Source of the DNA: CAUUCX01 sp041844835
GTDB lineage: Bacteria > Bacillota > Clostridia > Peptostreptococcales > Anaerovoracaceae
Direction: 5' to 3'
NCBI GenBank assembly: GCA_041844835.1
Contig: JBGZBU010000029.1
Span: 1 to 61,460 of the forward strand
DNA length: 61,460 nucleotides
Position numbers and translations under genes: made by a program. Under the pieces are notes generated by a model. That model had not been told where the DNA came from, ran no database searches, and saw only the letters and a list, made by a program, of their open reading frames with translations. How positions within the stretch are numbered: the first letter of the stretch is position 1; each line of letters opens with the position of its first letter. Shown here one piece after another: positions 44,474 through 52,422 of this stretch.

Positions 44474-45022
44474 TCAGTTTTCAGTATCACCATTTCCCGC
44501 TTCGTCACCGGGTGTAAGGTCGGCAGGCGGCAAGTCCTGCGAGAAGTACGGAGCGCCCGGCTCATCCGACTGTGATGGAGATGCCTGCGGCTCATCCACG
44601 CTTTCATTATTGTTGTTGCTATTATTATGCGATGCCGCCTTCTTTGTTATTTTAATCGTAACGGTCGGGTGGTTTGTAATTTCCAGTCCTTTGCGCACCA
44701 AATCCCTGCCGTCCATGCTTACCGAAAGAAGATGCGTACCGAGTGACAATCCGTCAAGGTCAACGCTCGCACCTATCCGATTTGCATCATAGCCGAGCAG
44801 TTGAGATCTCCTGCCTCTTATGGAAATATCCGCTGTCGGGTTACGTGTCGAGCCGGCAATTTCAAATCCCCTGTCGCGTATGTCTTCTTCATTCAAGATC
44901 TGCACCGGCACCGCTTTATATTTTTTCGTGATCATGGGGTCGGTATCATTCATCACATATGCCCATAAAATGACCGCTATAAGCAATGACAGTATCATCA
45001 TGAGCTTCTTACTTTTGAGCAT
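44474..45022 (-). CDS. cdaR: YbbR-domain regulator of diadenylate cyclase (CdaR), short form
   Basis: 182 residues: one N-terminal TM helix (SKKLMMILSLLIAVILWAYV), about one YbbR domain (40-125; VPVQILNEEDI, KGLEITNHPTVTIKI), then an Asn/Ser/Pro-rich acidic tail. Typical CdaR has three or four YbbR repeats and about 300-480 residues, so this one is minimal. Extracytoplasmic YbbR domains modulate CdaA activity in other Firmicutes. Overlaps cdaA by 14 bases. Confidence 0.87.
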   Translation of the reverse strand: MLKSKKLMMILSLLIAVILWAYVMNDTDPMITKKYKAVPVQILNEEDIRDRGFEIAGSTRNPTADISIRGRRSQLLGYDANRIGASVDLDGLSLGTHLLSVSMDGRDLVRKGLEITNHPTVTIKITKKAASHNNSNNNNESVDEPQASPSQSDEPGAPYFSQDLPPADLTPGDEAGNGDTEN

Positions 45023-45863
45023 TTTTCATTCTCCCCCATATCCCTTTCAGCGGACTTCTTTCGGGATCCGTGTCCACCATATTGATGTTCAAAATATCCT
45101 TTTCCACGGATCGCGCATCAAGAAAGCGTTCGAGCTTTCCGTTGCGCGCCATGGATATGACGCCGCTTTCCTCGGAAACGACGAGCGCCACTGCATCCGA
45201 CAACTCGGTAATCCCGATCGCGGCTCTGTGCCTCGTCCCCAGTGAACTCGACAGTGTCGGATCCTGAGTCAGCGGTAATACGCAGCCCGCAGCATCAATT
45301 CGGTCATTTCTTATTATTACCGCTCCGTCGTGCAGCGGCGAGCCCGCGTAAAAAATATTGCGTATCAACTCGTCACTTACCTTTGCATCTATCTTTGTCC
45401 CCGTCGCAACGAGATCCGACAGCGGCGTCTCACGCTCGAATACCACAAGCGCTCCCGTCTTGCTTGCCGACAACTCCTCGACAGCAGAAGAGAATTCCGC
45501 CGCCATTTCCTTGATTTGATCGGTATTTATATCCGCATACGACTTGCGCAGCAGTTTGCTCCGTCCCATGTATTCAAGTCCTCTGCGCATCTCGGGCTGG
45601 AACACAACCACAAATGCGACCAAACCGAGGGTCATTGTGCCTTTCAATATCCAATTCAGAGTGTACAGGTGCAGTCGGTCGGAAACAAATGTAGCTACAA
45701 GCAGTATTATAATCCCCTTAACCAGCTGTCCTGCTCTGGTCTCACTTATAAAGTCGAGTATTTTATACACCAAAAGCGCTACCACCAGGATATCAATAAT
45801 ATCGATTATATTGATATCCGAGGCAAAATCCGCAATCATTTCCGCCAGGTCTTCTATAAACAT
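45009..45863 (-). CDS. cdaA: Diadenylate cyclase CdaA (DacA)
   Basis: Makes c-di-AMP from two ATP. 284 residues: three N-terminal TM helices (about 20-95), a short coiled linker, then a DAC domain with the signature DGAVIIRNDRI and GTRHRAAIG (catalytic DGA and RHR motifs). c-di-AMP controls K+ and osmolyte transport. The ATG at 45863 has GAGAGG 6 bases upstream. Directly before it lies the hpf terminator (45884-45910), so its promoter must be within or just after that region, or be read-through. Confidence 0.96.
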   Translation of the reverse strand: MFIEDLAEMIADFASDINIIDIIDILVVALLVYKILDFISETRAGQLVKGIIILLVATFVSDRLHLYTLNWILKGTMTLGLVAFVVVFQPEMRRGLEYMGRSKLLRKSYADINTDQIKEMAAEFSSAVEELSASKTGALVVFERETPLSDLVATGTKIDAKVSDELIRNIFYAGSPLHDGAVIIRNDRIDAAGCVLPLTQDPTLSSSLGTRHRAAIGITELSDAVALVVSEESGVISMARNGKLERFLDARSVEKDILNINMVDTDPERSPLKGIWGRMKNAQK

Positions 45864-45883
45864 CGGTACCTCTCAATTAACTG

Positions 45884-45910
45884 AAAAAGGCGAGAGACTG
45901 CACCCTCGCC
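45884..45910 (-). terminator. Terminator between hpf and cdaA
   Basis: GGCGAG (45889-45894) pairs with CTCGCC (45905-45910) with a 10-base loop. On the minus strand TTTTTC follows. It ends only about 20 bases before the cdaA start codon, which is unusual spacing. Confidence 0.85.
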
Positions 45911-45971
45911 CGTTAATTATCACTGCTGAAGCAATCTGCCGCATCTTGCATTAAAGCTATTAAAAACGAAA

Positions 45972-46493
45972 TCAATACGTGGTTTCCAGCAAGCCGTAAT
46001 CGTTGTTCTTCCTCTTATATACAACATTGACGCTATCCGTTTCCATGTTCAGAAATACATAAAAAGCATGCTGGAGCATCTCCATATTTACGATAGCCTC
46101 TTCAACCGTCATCGGCACAAGCTCAAATTTCTTTGTACGCACAACTCTTATTTCCGGATCTTCCGCATCCGGAATATCCATAAAATTGAACGCCTTGTTG
46201 TCCTTGTGCTTGCGCTGAAGTTTTGATTTAAATCTCGACATCTGAGTCGACAAGCGTTCGACTACCTTGTCAACACCTTCGTATATGTCGCCTCCGGTAC
46301 TCTCCGCACGAAAAATCATGCCCCTTGCATTTATTGTCGCCTCCATGGTTTCCCTGTCTTTTTCCGAGGACACCATGACATTTGCAACTATATCATCCGA
46401 GAAATATTTGCCCAATTTCTCAAACTTTTTCTCAATAGTGTCTTTGAGGTGCTGTGTAGTGTTAAATTTTTTGGAAGTAATCATAACTTTCAT
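45972..46493 (-). CDS. hpf: Ribosome hibernation promoting factor, long form (HPF/RaiA)
   Basis: 173 residues. N-terminal ribosome-binding domain (1-95; MITSKKFNTTQHLKDTI, MEATINARG) joined to the C-terminal dimerisation domain (about 115-173; VVRTKKFELVPMTVEEA, FYVFLNMETDSVNVVYKRK). Long HPF dimerises 70S ribosomes into 100S particles in stationary phase. The ATG at 46493 has AAGGAGG 8 bases upstream. Preceded by its own extended -10 promoter and, further upstream, a raiA-motif RNA. Confidence 0.96.
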   Translation of the reverse strand: MKVMITSKKFNTTQHLKDTIEKKFEKLGKYFSDDIVANVMVSSEKDRETMEATINARGMIFRAESTGGDIYEGVDKVVERLSTQMSRFKSKLQRKHKDNKAFNFMDIPDAEDPEIRVVRTKKFELVPMTVEEAIVNMEMLQHAFYVFLNMETDSVNVVYKRKNNDYGLLETTY

Positions 46494-46590
46494 TTTTCTG
46501 CCCTCCTTACTCCGTTCACACGATACATTCAATATCTGCCGGGTCACAACCGCAGCGGGTCGCAAATCTGAAAGCATTATCTGCAATTAC

Positions 46591-46600
46591 ATTATACCAT
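46591..46600 (-). promoter_or_regulatory. Extended -10 promoter for hpf
   Basis: Minus strand ATGGTATAAT: a perfect -10 with TGn extension and no clear -35. The predicted start, near 46585, gives a leader of about 90 bases and lies downstream of the raiA-motif RNA. Confidence 0.55.
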
Positions 46601-46659
46601 GTCTTACGATATTTCGTACATAATTGTAGAGAAAATGTAATATTTATATTGTTTCATAT

Positions 46660-46870
46660 TGTTTGATTATTCCGTTTGAAAGGCAATCGTTTGACTGACC
46701 CGATCTTTGCCCCCACACTTGCCTTTATCCGATTTTCGGAGGACTTACATCTAAACTACGCCATGATCACTGCCGCAAAATACAAAGCAGCTTACGTGGG
46801 TCCTTTCGCCCGTAGCTGGCATGGACTTGCAATCGCAGACTCAACCGATTTCCTTTCACGATGTATTTTA
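46660..46870 (-). ncRNA. raiA-motif structured noncoding RNA
   Basis: A gene-free region of about 210 bases between comFC and hpf (raiA), the position reported for the raiA-motif RNA of Firmicutes. Read on the minus strand it is G-rich and structured, with features such as GGTTGAGTCTGCGATTGC, AAGTCCATGCCAGCTACG, GGCGAAAGGACCCACGTAAG and a final hairpin GGCAA...TTGCC. It contains no convincing coding frame on its own strand. The class was defined by comparative genomics; its function is not settled. The call rests on context plus recalled consensus, with ends approximate. Confidence 0.7.
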
Positions 46871-46881
46871 TCACATGTCAG

Positions 46882-47649
46882 CTATTTTAGCCCGCTTTTA
46901 TTGTCGATGCCCGATGCAAAAGTCAACACGTCCACCCGCGCCGCTCCCGCGGATTTTAAGAGCTCCGCACAAGCGTTAACAGTTGCGCCGGATGTAAACA
47001 CGTCATCAACAATGAGGAAAGAATGCCCGCGCACGCGCTCCTCGCCGCCGGCAAGCGCAAATGCATCCCGCACATTTTCAATCCTCTTGGCCGCGCTCAA
47101 CCGACTCATTTTTACGGTTTTTTTCTTTCGGATCATCAGATCACCCGCAAGCTTGAGATTATTGCCGGTTATGTTTTCGTTTGCATATTTGACGATCAGA
47201 TCCCCAATCAATTCCGATTGGTTGAAGCCGCGAGATTCCAGTCTTTTTTTATGAAGAGGCACGGGAAGCACAAAATCATACGAACATAGATCAACCGGTG
47301 CCGTTTGAAAATTGATTCTGTCAATTACTATCTGCGCTATATCATATGCGATATATCCTTTGCGCGAATATTTCAAATTGCGTATCACATTTTTGGCATA
47401 TTTATCGTATCGCACGCAACTGTATCCTCTGTCAAACGCGCGCACCGAAGTCATGCAATCGGCGCAATAGCTGCGAAATGCGTTATCTTCCATTATTTTA
47501 CCGCACTTTTTGCATATCTTTTTATCGCTCCATTTCATACGATCCATGCACTTTGCGCACAACTCATATTCGCATGTTTCATCTATTATCGCATTACAGG
47601 CTATGCAGTACATGTGGCTCGGGAAAAGAATATCCAAAAATAATCCCAT
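46882..47649 (-). CDS. comFC: ComF family protein (ComFC-like phosphoribosyltransferase)
   Basis: 255 residues. N-terminal zinc-ribbon pairs (CIAC...CAKC and CKKCG...CADC, about 14-65), then a PRTase-like domain with PVPLHKKRLESRGFNQS and the PRPP loop LIVDDVFTSGATV. ComFC aids DNA uptake in competent B. subtilis, and homologues occur in many non-competent bacteria. comFA is not adjacent. The ATG at 47649 has GAAGGAG 8 bases upstream; the longer frame to 47670 lacks a site. Follows recD2 by 42 bases, suggesting one operon. Confidence 0.92.
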   Translation of the reverse strand: MGLFLDILFPSHMYCIACNAIIDETCEYELCAKCMDRMKWSDKKICKKCGKIMEDNAFRSYCADCMTSVRAFDRGYSCVRYDKYAKNVIRNLKYSRKGYIAYDIAQIVIDRINFQTAPVDLCSYDFVLPVPLHKKRLESRGFNQSELIGDLIVKYANENITGNNLKLAGDLMIRKKKTVKMSRLSAAKRIENVRDAFALAGGEERVRGHSFLIVDDVFTSGATVNACAELLKSAGAARVDVLTFASGIDNKSGLK

Positions 47650-47691
47650 TATTCGTGCTCCTTCAATCATTCATGTTCCGTACTGTTTCCG

Positions 47692-49971
47692 CTATTCGTG
47701 CTCCTTAAACAGAGAATGCGTATATTTCAACCTCTCGGCGAGACCGCTGTTGCGCTCTCTCGTCCGATTATTGTCGATCATATATTTCAAATATCGTTCA
47801 TCACCGACCATAATAACGGATGTCTTTCCGCGTGTGACCGCGGTATATATCAAATTTCGGGTTGCAAGCATTGGCGCCACACGGTTTATGGGGATTATCA
47901 CAACGGGGAATTCACTGCCCTGACTCTTATGGATCGTTATTGCATATGAGTGTTCCAGTTCATCCAGCTGCATGTACGAATACTCCGCGGCTCTTTCATC
48001 ATAGAATTTCACATGAATTACATGCCTGTCATCATCAATCATGCTCACGAATCCCAAATCACCGTTAAAAACTCCGCGCTCCGTCTGAAATGAAAACGCG
48101 TTTATCAGTTCCATATCATAATTGTTTTTTATCTGCATCACTTTATCGCCCGTCCGGAATATTCTCCCGCCTATGTTTTTTTCCTCCCTGTCGTTCGCCG
48201 GGGGATTCATGACTTTTTGCAAACGTGCATTCAATTCATTGCAGCCCAGCAGCCCTTTTCGCTGCGGTGTAAGAACTTGAATATCTTTCATCGGATCAAG
48301 CTCGGGGAAAAAAGCGGGAAGCCGCAATCTGCAGAGCTCGGAAATGGTCTCCGCTATGTCTTTTTCATTTTTTCTGTGTATAAAATAGAAATCGCTGCTG
48401 CGATCATTGCAATCGATGTATTCGCCGCGGTTTATCATATGAGCGTTCACGATTATTTTGCTGCCGGCGAGCTGTCTGAATATCTCCGTTAATTCAAACA
48501 CTTGCAGCACTTCACTGCTGATTATGTCTCTCAATACGTTTCCGGCGCCGACAGGCGGAAGCTGATTGACGTCTCCGACAAACAGTATTTTTGCACTCGG
48601 CTGCAATGCCGACGTCAATGCTTCCATCAAAAGGATGTCGATCATCGAACATTCGTCAACAATCAGAAAATCTGCTTCAATCGGATTTGACTCATCCCTC
48701 CCGAAATGCATAAAATCATTATCGTTGGAATAGCTGTATTCCAAAAGTCTGTGAACGGTGACAGCGGGGAATCCGCTTGATTCCGTTATCCTTTTTGCCG
48801 CCCTGCCGGTGGGCGCCGCGATGGCCACATCAAGTCCCATAGCCGTCAATGCGCTTGCTATGCAGTTGATTACCGTCGTTTTACCCGTTCCGGGACCGCC
48901 CGTTATCACCGATGCTCCCGAAATTATGGCTCCTCTTACGGCGGATCTTTGTTCATCCGAAAGACTGATCCCGCCTCTGCTTTCGGCGCCGGCGATCATT
49001 CCGTCCACATCGGCACAAAAGGTGTTTTCGGAGTTGAGCGCAAGAATGCTCAATTGCTTTGCGACACGCTGTTCAGCTTCATAGTACCGCATGAGATATA
49101 TGACGTTTTCCCCGCAGCGGGATTCTTTTTTCAAATAAGCGCCATACGCGAGCGACAGTATTGCATCGGACACATCGTCACGCGCCACATCAAGCAAATT
49201 TGACGCCTGCTCCTCAAGTGCCCTTTCCGCAAGGTAGCAATCGCCGTTTCGCAATGCTTCTCCCAGCACGTACAACACTCCCGCTTCAATCCTGCGGGAG
49301 TCATCCGGCGCTATCCCCAATTTTCGCGCGATCATATCAGCTCGGGCGAACCCGATATTCGCGATCTCTCCCGCGAGCGCATAGGGATTGTTCTCTATAA
49401 TCGCAATGCAGCTTTCACCGTATTTTTTATACATCTGCGTCGCTTTGCCTATTCCTATGCCCAGCGTATGCAGATATGCAAAAACCTCAAAAAACTGCAT
49501 CTCCGCTCGAAAAATTTCCGACAATTCCGTGGCTTTTTCTTCTGTTATCCCCGAAATTTGTGCCAATTTGTACGGTTCGCTTTTCAGGACATCTATGGTT
49601 TGCTCTCCGAATTCCGAAACTATCGCAGCCGATCTCTTTTCGCCTATGCCGGGGAAAACTCCCGATGCCAGAAATCCCCTTATTCCCTCGAGTGTCGTGG
49701 GCCATTCCTTTTTAAACGAGTGTACGACAAACTGCTCTCCGTAGTCCGGATGCACTCCGAACTCCCCCTTTAAAGTGAACTCTCCGTTTTCAATATCCGG
49801 GGGCATTTCTCCCACAGCCACAAACATTTCCGGGATTTCCGCATCAAGCGTTACGCAGCTGAACACCGTATACGAATTCGATTCATTATAAAAGATGGTG
49901 CGCTCAACACGCACCTTGTGTTCCTCCAAATCTTCCGCGACGGCATCCTGCAATTCCGGCTGAAAAACCAT
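47692..49971 (-). CDS. recD2: RecD2-type ATP-dependent DNA helicase
   Basis: 759 residues, a superfamily 1B 5'-3' helicase not part of RecBCD. It has the long RecD2 N-terminal region with helix-hairpin-helix motifs (about 85-210), Walker A ITGGPGTGKTTVI, Walker B VDECSM, and the C-terminal UvrD-like domain with YAITIHKSQGSEF and TAVTRGK. Implicated in replication-fork and mismatch-repair functions in other Firmicutes. The ATG at 49971 has GGAGG 7 bases upstream and lies one base after the yhaM stop. In the yhaM-recD2-comFC order. Confidence 0.95.
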   Translation of the reverse strand: MVFQPELQDAVAEDLEEHKVRVERTIFYNESNSYTVFSCVTLDAEIPEMFVAVGEMPPDIENGEFTLKGEFGVHPDYGEQFVVHSFKKEWPTTLEGIRGFLASGVFPGIGEKRSAAIVSEFGEQTIDVLKSEPYKLAQISGITEEKATELSEIFRAEMQFFEVFAYLHTLGIGIGKATQMYKKYGESCIAIIENNPYALAGEIANIGFARADMIARKLGIAPDDSRRIEAGVLYVLGEALRNGDCYLAERALEEQASNLLDVARDDVSDAILSLAYGAYLKKESRCGENVIYLMRYYEAEQRVAKQLSILALNSENTFCADVDGMIAGAESRGGISLSDEQRSAVRGAIISGASVITGGPGTGKTTVINCIASALTAMGLDVAIAAPTGRAAKRITESSGFPAVTVHRLLEYSYSNDNDFMHFGRDESNPIEADFLIVDECSMIDILLMEALTSALQPSAKILFVGDVNQLPPVGAGNVLRDIISSEVLQVFELTEIFRQLAGSKIIVNAHMINRGEYIDCNDRSSDFYFIHRKNEKDIAETISELCRLRLPAFFPELDPMKDIQVLTPQRKGLLGCNELNARLQKVMNPPANDREEKNIGGRIFRTGDKVMQIKNNYDMELINAFSFQTERGVFNGDLGFVSMIDDDRHVIHVKFYDERAAEYSYMQLDELEHSYAITIHKSQGSEFPVVIIPINRVAPMLATRNLIYTAVTRGKTSVIMVGDERYLKYMIDNNRTRERNSGLAERLKYTHSLFKEHE

Positions 49972-49972
49972 A

Positions 49973-50968
49973 TCATTCCTCCGATTCGTCGATATGACCG
50001 TCATCCTCTAAAAAGAGCGGGCGATAGAATGCCCTTCCGTCCATAGAACGTATACGTTCGGTGAATTCCCCGCTGCTTACGGCTTTCAGCGCATATTCTA
50101 TGTCGTACATCTTCGCATCGATTATATCAAGATAGTGCAATATTTCAGCTTCCGCGAGCATCGGTTTTTTCGGGCTGCCGTATTCCGGCTCATAATGATG
50201 CGACAATATCATATGCTGCAAAACCAAAATTTTCTCATCGGACATTCCGATTTCCCGGCACAAATTACCGATATTGTTTACACCCATGACTATGTGTCCG
50301 ATCAGCTTTCCTTCCATCGAATAATCGCTTGCCACGCCAAGCTCGTTTGCAATTATCTCATTCAGCTTTTCCATATCATGCATGATTACGCCTATGGCGA
50401 TGAGGTCCGCGTTAAGCATTGTATACACTTCGCACAGGCGGTCTCCCGCCATCAGCATCCGCTTCACATGATAGAGCAGTCCTCCACGCTCCGCATGGTG
50501 ATTTTTTTGTGCGGCGGGGTAGTACATCAGCTTTTCCCTGTTCGAGTCGAGCAAACGCAGCCCCAAAGCCCGCAGCTCTTCATCCTTAACATTCTCTGCT
50601 CTGCCTCTGATAAACTCGAACATTGATTCCGAGGATTCGGGCGCGGTTCTGATAAAATCGGAAATGCACACTCCGTCTTCGGCGCCGGCACGCCTGATTT
50701 TGGATATTCGCACCTGACGCAATGTCTTCCATTCGGTTATCAATCCCTTGATTTTGACAATTTCTCCGACCTGCAATTTTTGCAAATACGGCATTTCCTC
50801 ATCCGCCAAATCCCACTTTTTGCCCGATATTTCGCCCGTGCTGTCGCCGAGCACCACATCCAAGTACTGCTTGCGATTCGAACCCATCTTTATTTCGATG
50901 GTCTTTAGCATGAAAAAATCCGTATACTCACGATCGACCTTGAGATCCAGGATGTAATTTTCTTTCAT
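49973..50968 (-). CDS. yhaM: 3'-5' exoribonuclease YhaM family
   Basis: 331 residues: an OB-fold nucleic-acid-binding domain (about 20-95; VVLGDSTGEISGKKWD) then an HD hydrolase domain (about 150-300) with metal ligands in LLYHVKRML, GVIMHDMEKL, IGHIVMGVN and MILSHHYEPEYGSPK. B. subtilis YhaM trims short RNA and some DNA 3' ends with Mn2+. The ATG at 50968 has GGGAG about 7 bases upstream; a TTG one codon earlier is less likely. First of yhaM-recD2-comFC. Confidence 0.94.
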   Translation of the reverse strand: MKENYILDLKVDREYTDFFMLKTIEIKMGSNRKQYLDVVLGDSTGEISGKKWDLADEEMPYLQKLQVGEIVKIKGLITEWKTLRQVRISKIRRAGAEDGVCISDFIRTAPESSESMFEFIRGRAENVKDEELRALGLRLLDSNREKLMYYPAAQKNHHAERGGLLYHVKRMLMAGDRLCEVYTMLNADLIAIGVIMHDMEKLNEIIANELGVASDYSMEGKLIGHIVMGVNNIGNLCREIGMSDEKILVLQHMILSHHYEPEYGSPKKPMLAEAEILHYLDIIDAKMYDIEYALKAVSSGEFTERIRSMDGRAFYRPLFLEDDGHIDESEE

Positions 50969-51011
50969 CAATACTCTCCCGCCTGTCTAAAAACATCAAA
51001 ATCCATTCTCT

Positions 51012-51737
51012 TTACAAATCCGCTCCCGCCTCTTTATCCGTCACGACCAACGCATCCGGATGAAGCTGGAGAATTGATGCGGGAACGGCGATATCGATTT
51101 TCCCGTTAACGGTCCCGTTTATAGCATCTCTTTTATTCTCCCCGGAGGCGAGCAGTATTACCTTTCGTGCGCGCATTATTGTCTTCATGCCCATCGAAAC
51201 CGCACGGGTAGGGACATCGCTTTTCTTTTCAAAAAATCTGGTGTTGTCATCTATCGTTTCTTCCGTGAGATCCAACGTGTGTGTAATAGTATCAAGCGGC
51301 GTTCCCGGCTCATTAAAGCCGATATGACCGTTTCTGCCTATTCCGAGTATCTGTATGTCCACCCCGCCACAAGCTTCAATCGCCTGTTCGTAGCGCATGC
51401 ATTCCGCTTCCATGTCGTCTGCTACACCCGAGGGGATGTTGCGGCTGGCAAGCGGAAGATTTATAGCATCAAAAAGATTTTCCGCCATAAAAGTGACATA
51501 ACTCTGATCACTGCTCCTGTCGAGCCCTATATATTCATCAAGATTGAATGCCGTGATTTTTGAAAAATCCACAATTCCTTCTTCGTGATATCTGATCAAT
51601 TCCTTATATAATCCTATAGGCGTCGATCCCGTGGCAAAACCGATAACGCTGTCCGGTTTTGCAAGTATCTGTTTTGCGATCTCCTTTGCAGCCGCCATGC
51701 TCATCTCATCATAAGAATTTGTAACTACAGTTTTCAT
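51012..51737 (-). CDS. nagB: Glucosamine-6-phosphate deaminase
   Basis: Converts glucosamine-6-phosphate to fructose-6-phosphate and ammonia. 241 residues with GFATGSTPIGLYKELI (phosphate loop), NLDEYIGL, GIGRNGHIGFNEPG (catalytic Asp/His region) and the C-terminal ATG-like sugar site. The short length fits Firmicutes NagB without the allosteric extension. GGGGTG precedes the ATG. nagA is not adjacent. Downstream are yhaM, recD2 and comFC. Confidence 0.96.
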   Translation of the reverse strand: MKTVVTNSYDEMSMAAAKEIAKQILAKPDSVIGFATGSTPIGLYKELIRYHEEGIVDFSKITAFNLDEYIGLDRSSDQSYVTFMAENLFDAINLPLASRNIPSGVADDMEAECMRYEQAIEACGGVDIQILGIGRNGHIGFNEPGTPLDTITHTLDLTEETIDDNTRFFEKKSDVPTRAVSMGMKTIMRARKVILLASGENKRDAINGTVNGKIDIAVPASILQLHPDALVVTDKEAGADL

Positions 51738-52065
51738 AACATTTCACCCCGAGCACCAATATGCCCTGTCCTTTCCATATCCGTCTCTTTCACTATACGT
51801 TTCCGATCCATTTCCAACTCGTTTCCAATACCCTGATGCATATCTTTTTTAGTCCTGTATATATTATATTCAATACTGTCACATTATACTACAAACAAAA
51901 GTGGAAAAAAAAGTAAAATTGTAAAAAAAATGAATTAAGGCGCGCACGCGGGGAATTTGTGGTATAATTGGCAGGGTTATTTGCTTGATTTTCGATTACA
52001 TAATAATGTGATCGAATGCGGTGTGACGGTTTATATATTCGCAAAAATACTCCGCTTTATAATGT
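51738..52065. promoter_or_regulatory. Divergent intergenic region between nagB and tRNA-Arg
   Basis: No gene. On the plus strand an extended -10 (TGGTATAAT, 51960-51968) lacks a clear -35. A hairpin, CGATTACAT with ATGTGATCG at about 51995-52018, lies between it and the tRNA. The pyrimidine-rich segment 51738-51850 shows nothing recognisable. Confidence 0.45.
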
Positions 52066-52142
52066 GTGCCTGTAGCTCAGCCGGATAGAGCGTTGGACTC
52101 CGACTCCAAAGGCCGCAGGTTCGAATCCTGTCAGGCACACCA
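52066..52142 (+). tRNA. tRNA-Arg (anticodon CCG)
   Basis: Cloverleaf on the plus strand: acceptor GTGCCTG/CAGGCAC, D arm AGCTCAGCCGGATAGAGC, anticodon stem TTGGA/TCCAA with loop CTCCGAC giving CCG, and T arm GCAGGTTCGAATCCTGT. 3' CCA encoded (52140-52142). 77 bases in all. Confidence 0.95.
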
Positions 52143-52163
52143 TGAAAAAGAATCCTGAAAGAG

Positions 52164-52203
52164 CCTGCAAAGCCTGGATTTTCAAAGCATTGCAGGTTTT
52201 TAA
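52164..52203 (+). terminator. Terminator after tRNA-Arg
   Basis: CCTGCAA (52164-52170) pairs with TTGCAGG (52190-52196), followed by TTTTTAATTTT. It begins about 20 bases after the tRNA. The region resembles sequences often found at integrase target tRNAs. Confidence 0.75.
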
Positions 52204-52422
52204 TTTTGCCGAAATCATATGCCAAGCAGTCGCCTAATGACGCCTAGAGCAACGTAAGGTGTTGCCCAAACTGTTGCCCATTTATATAAATGTTTTATGC
52301 ATGGTGTGTATAAATACACACTTCAAACTCAAATCTTTAGATTTAGATAAAGTTGAAATGGGCTTCAATACGCTGAACGGCATATTTTACCACTGATCGG
52401 CGGTTATTGTTTTTGGGCATGC
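52204..52422 (-). other. Noncoding stretch with a possible vestige of a tRNA-targeting integrase
   Basis: No complete gene. On the minus strand a short frame ends NGQQFGQHLTLL-stop at about 52245-52285, resembling the C-terminal tail of tyrosine recombinases. Upstream, another frame reads VFIHTMHK. Together with its place immediately after tRNA-Arg(CCG) this suggests a lost integrated element. Weak evidence. Confidence 0.35.

Noticed and set aside
46676..47254. 192-residue plus-strand frame over the comFC-hpf gap
   Set aside because: Mostly antisense to comFC; the remaining part coincides with the raiA-motif RNA. No ribosome binding site.
52031..52225. 64-residue minus-strand frame reading VPDRIRTCGLWSRSPTLYPAELQAH
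   Set aside because: It is the antisense translation of tRNA-Arg, a well-known spurious protein in databases.
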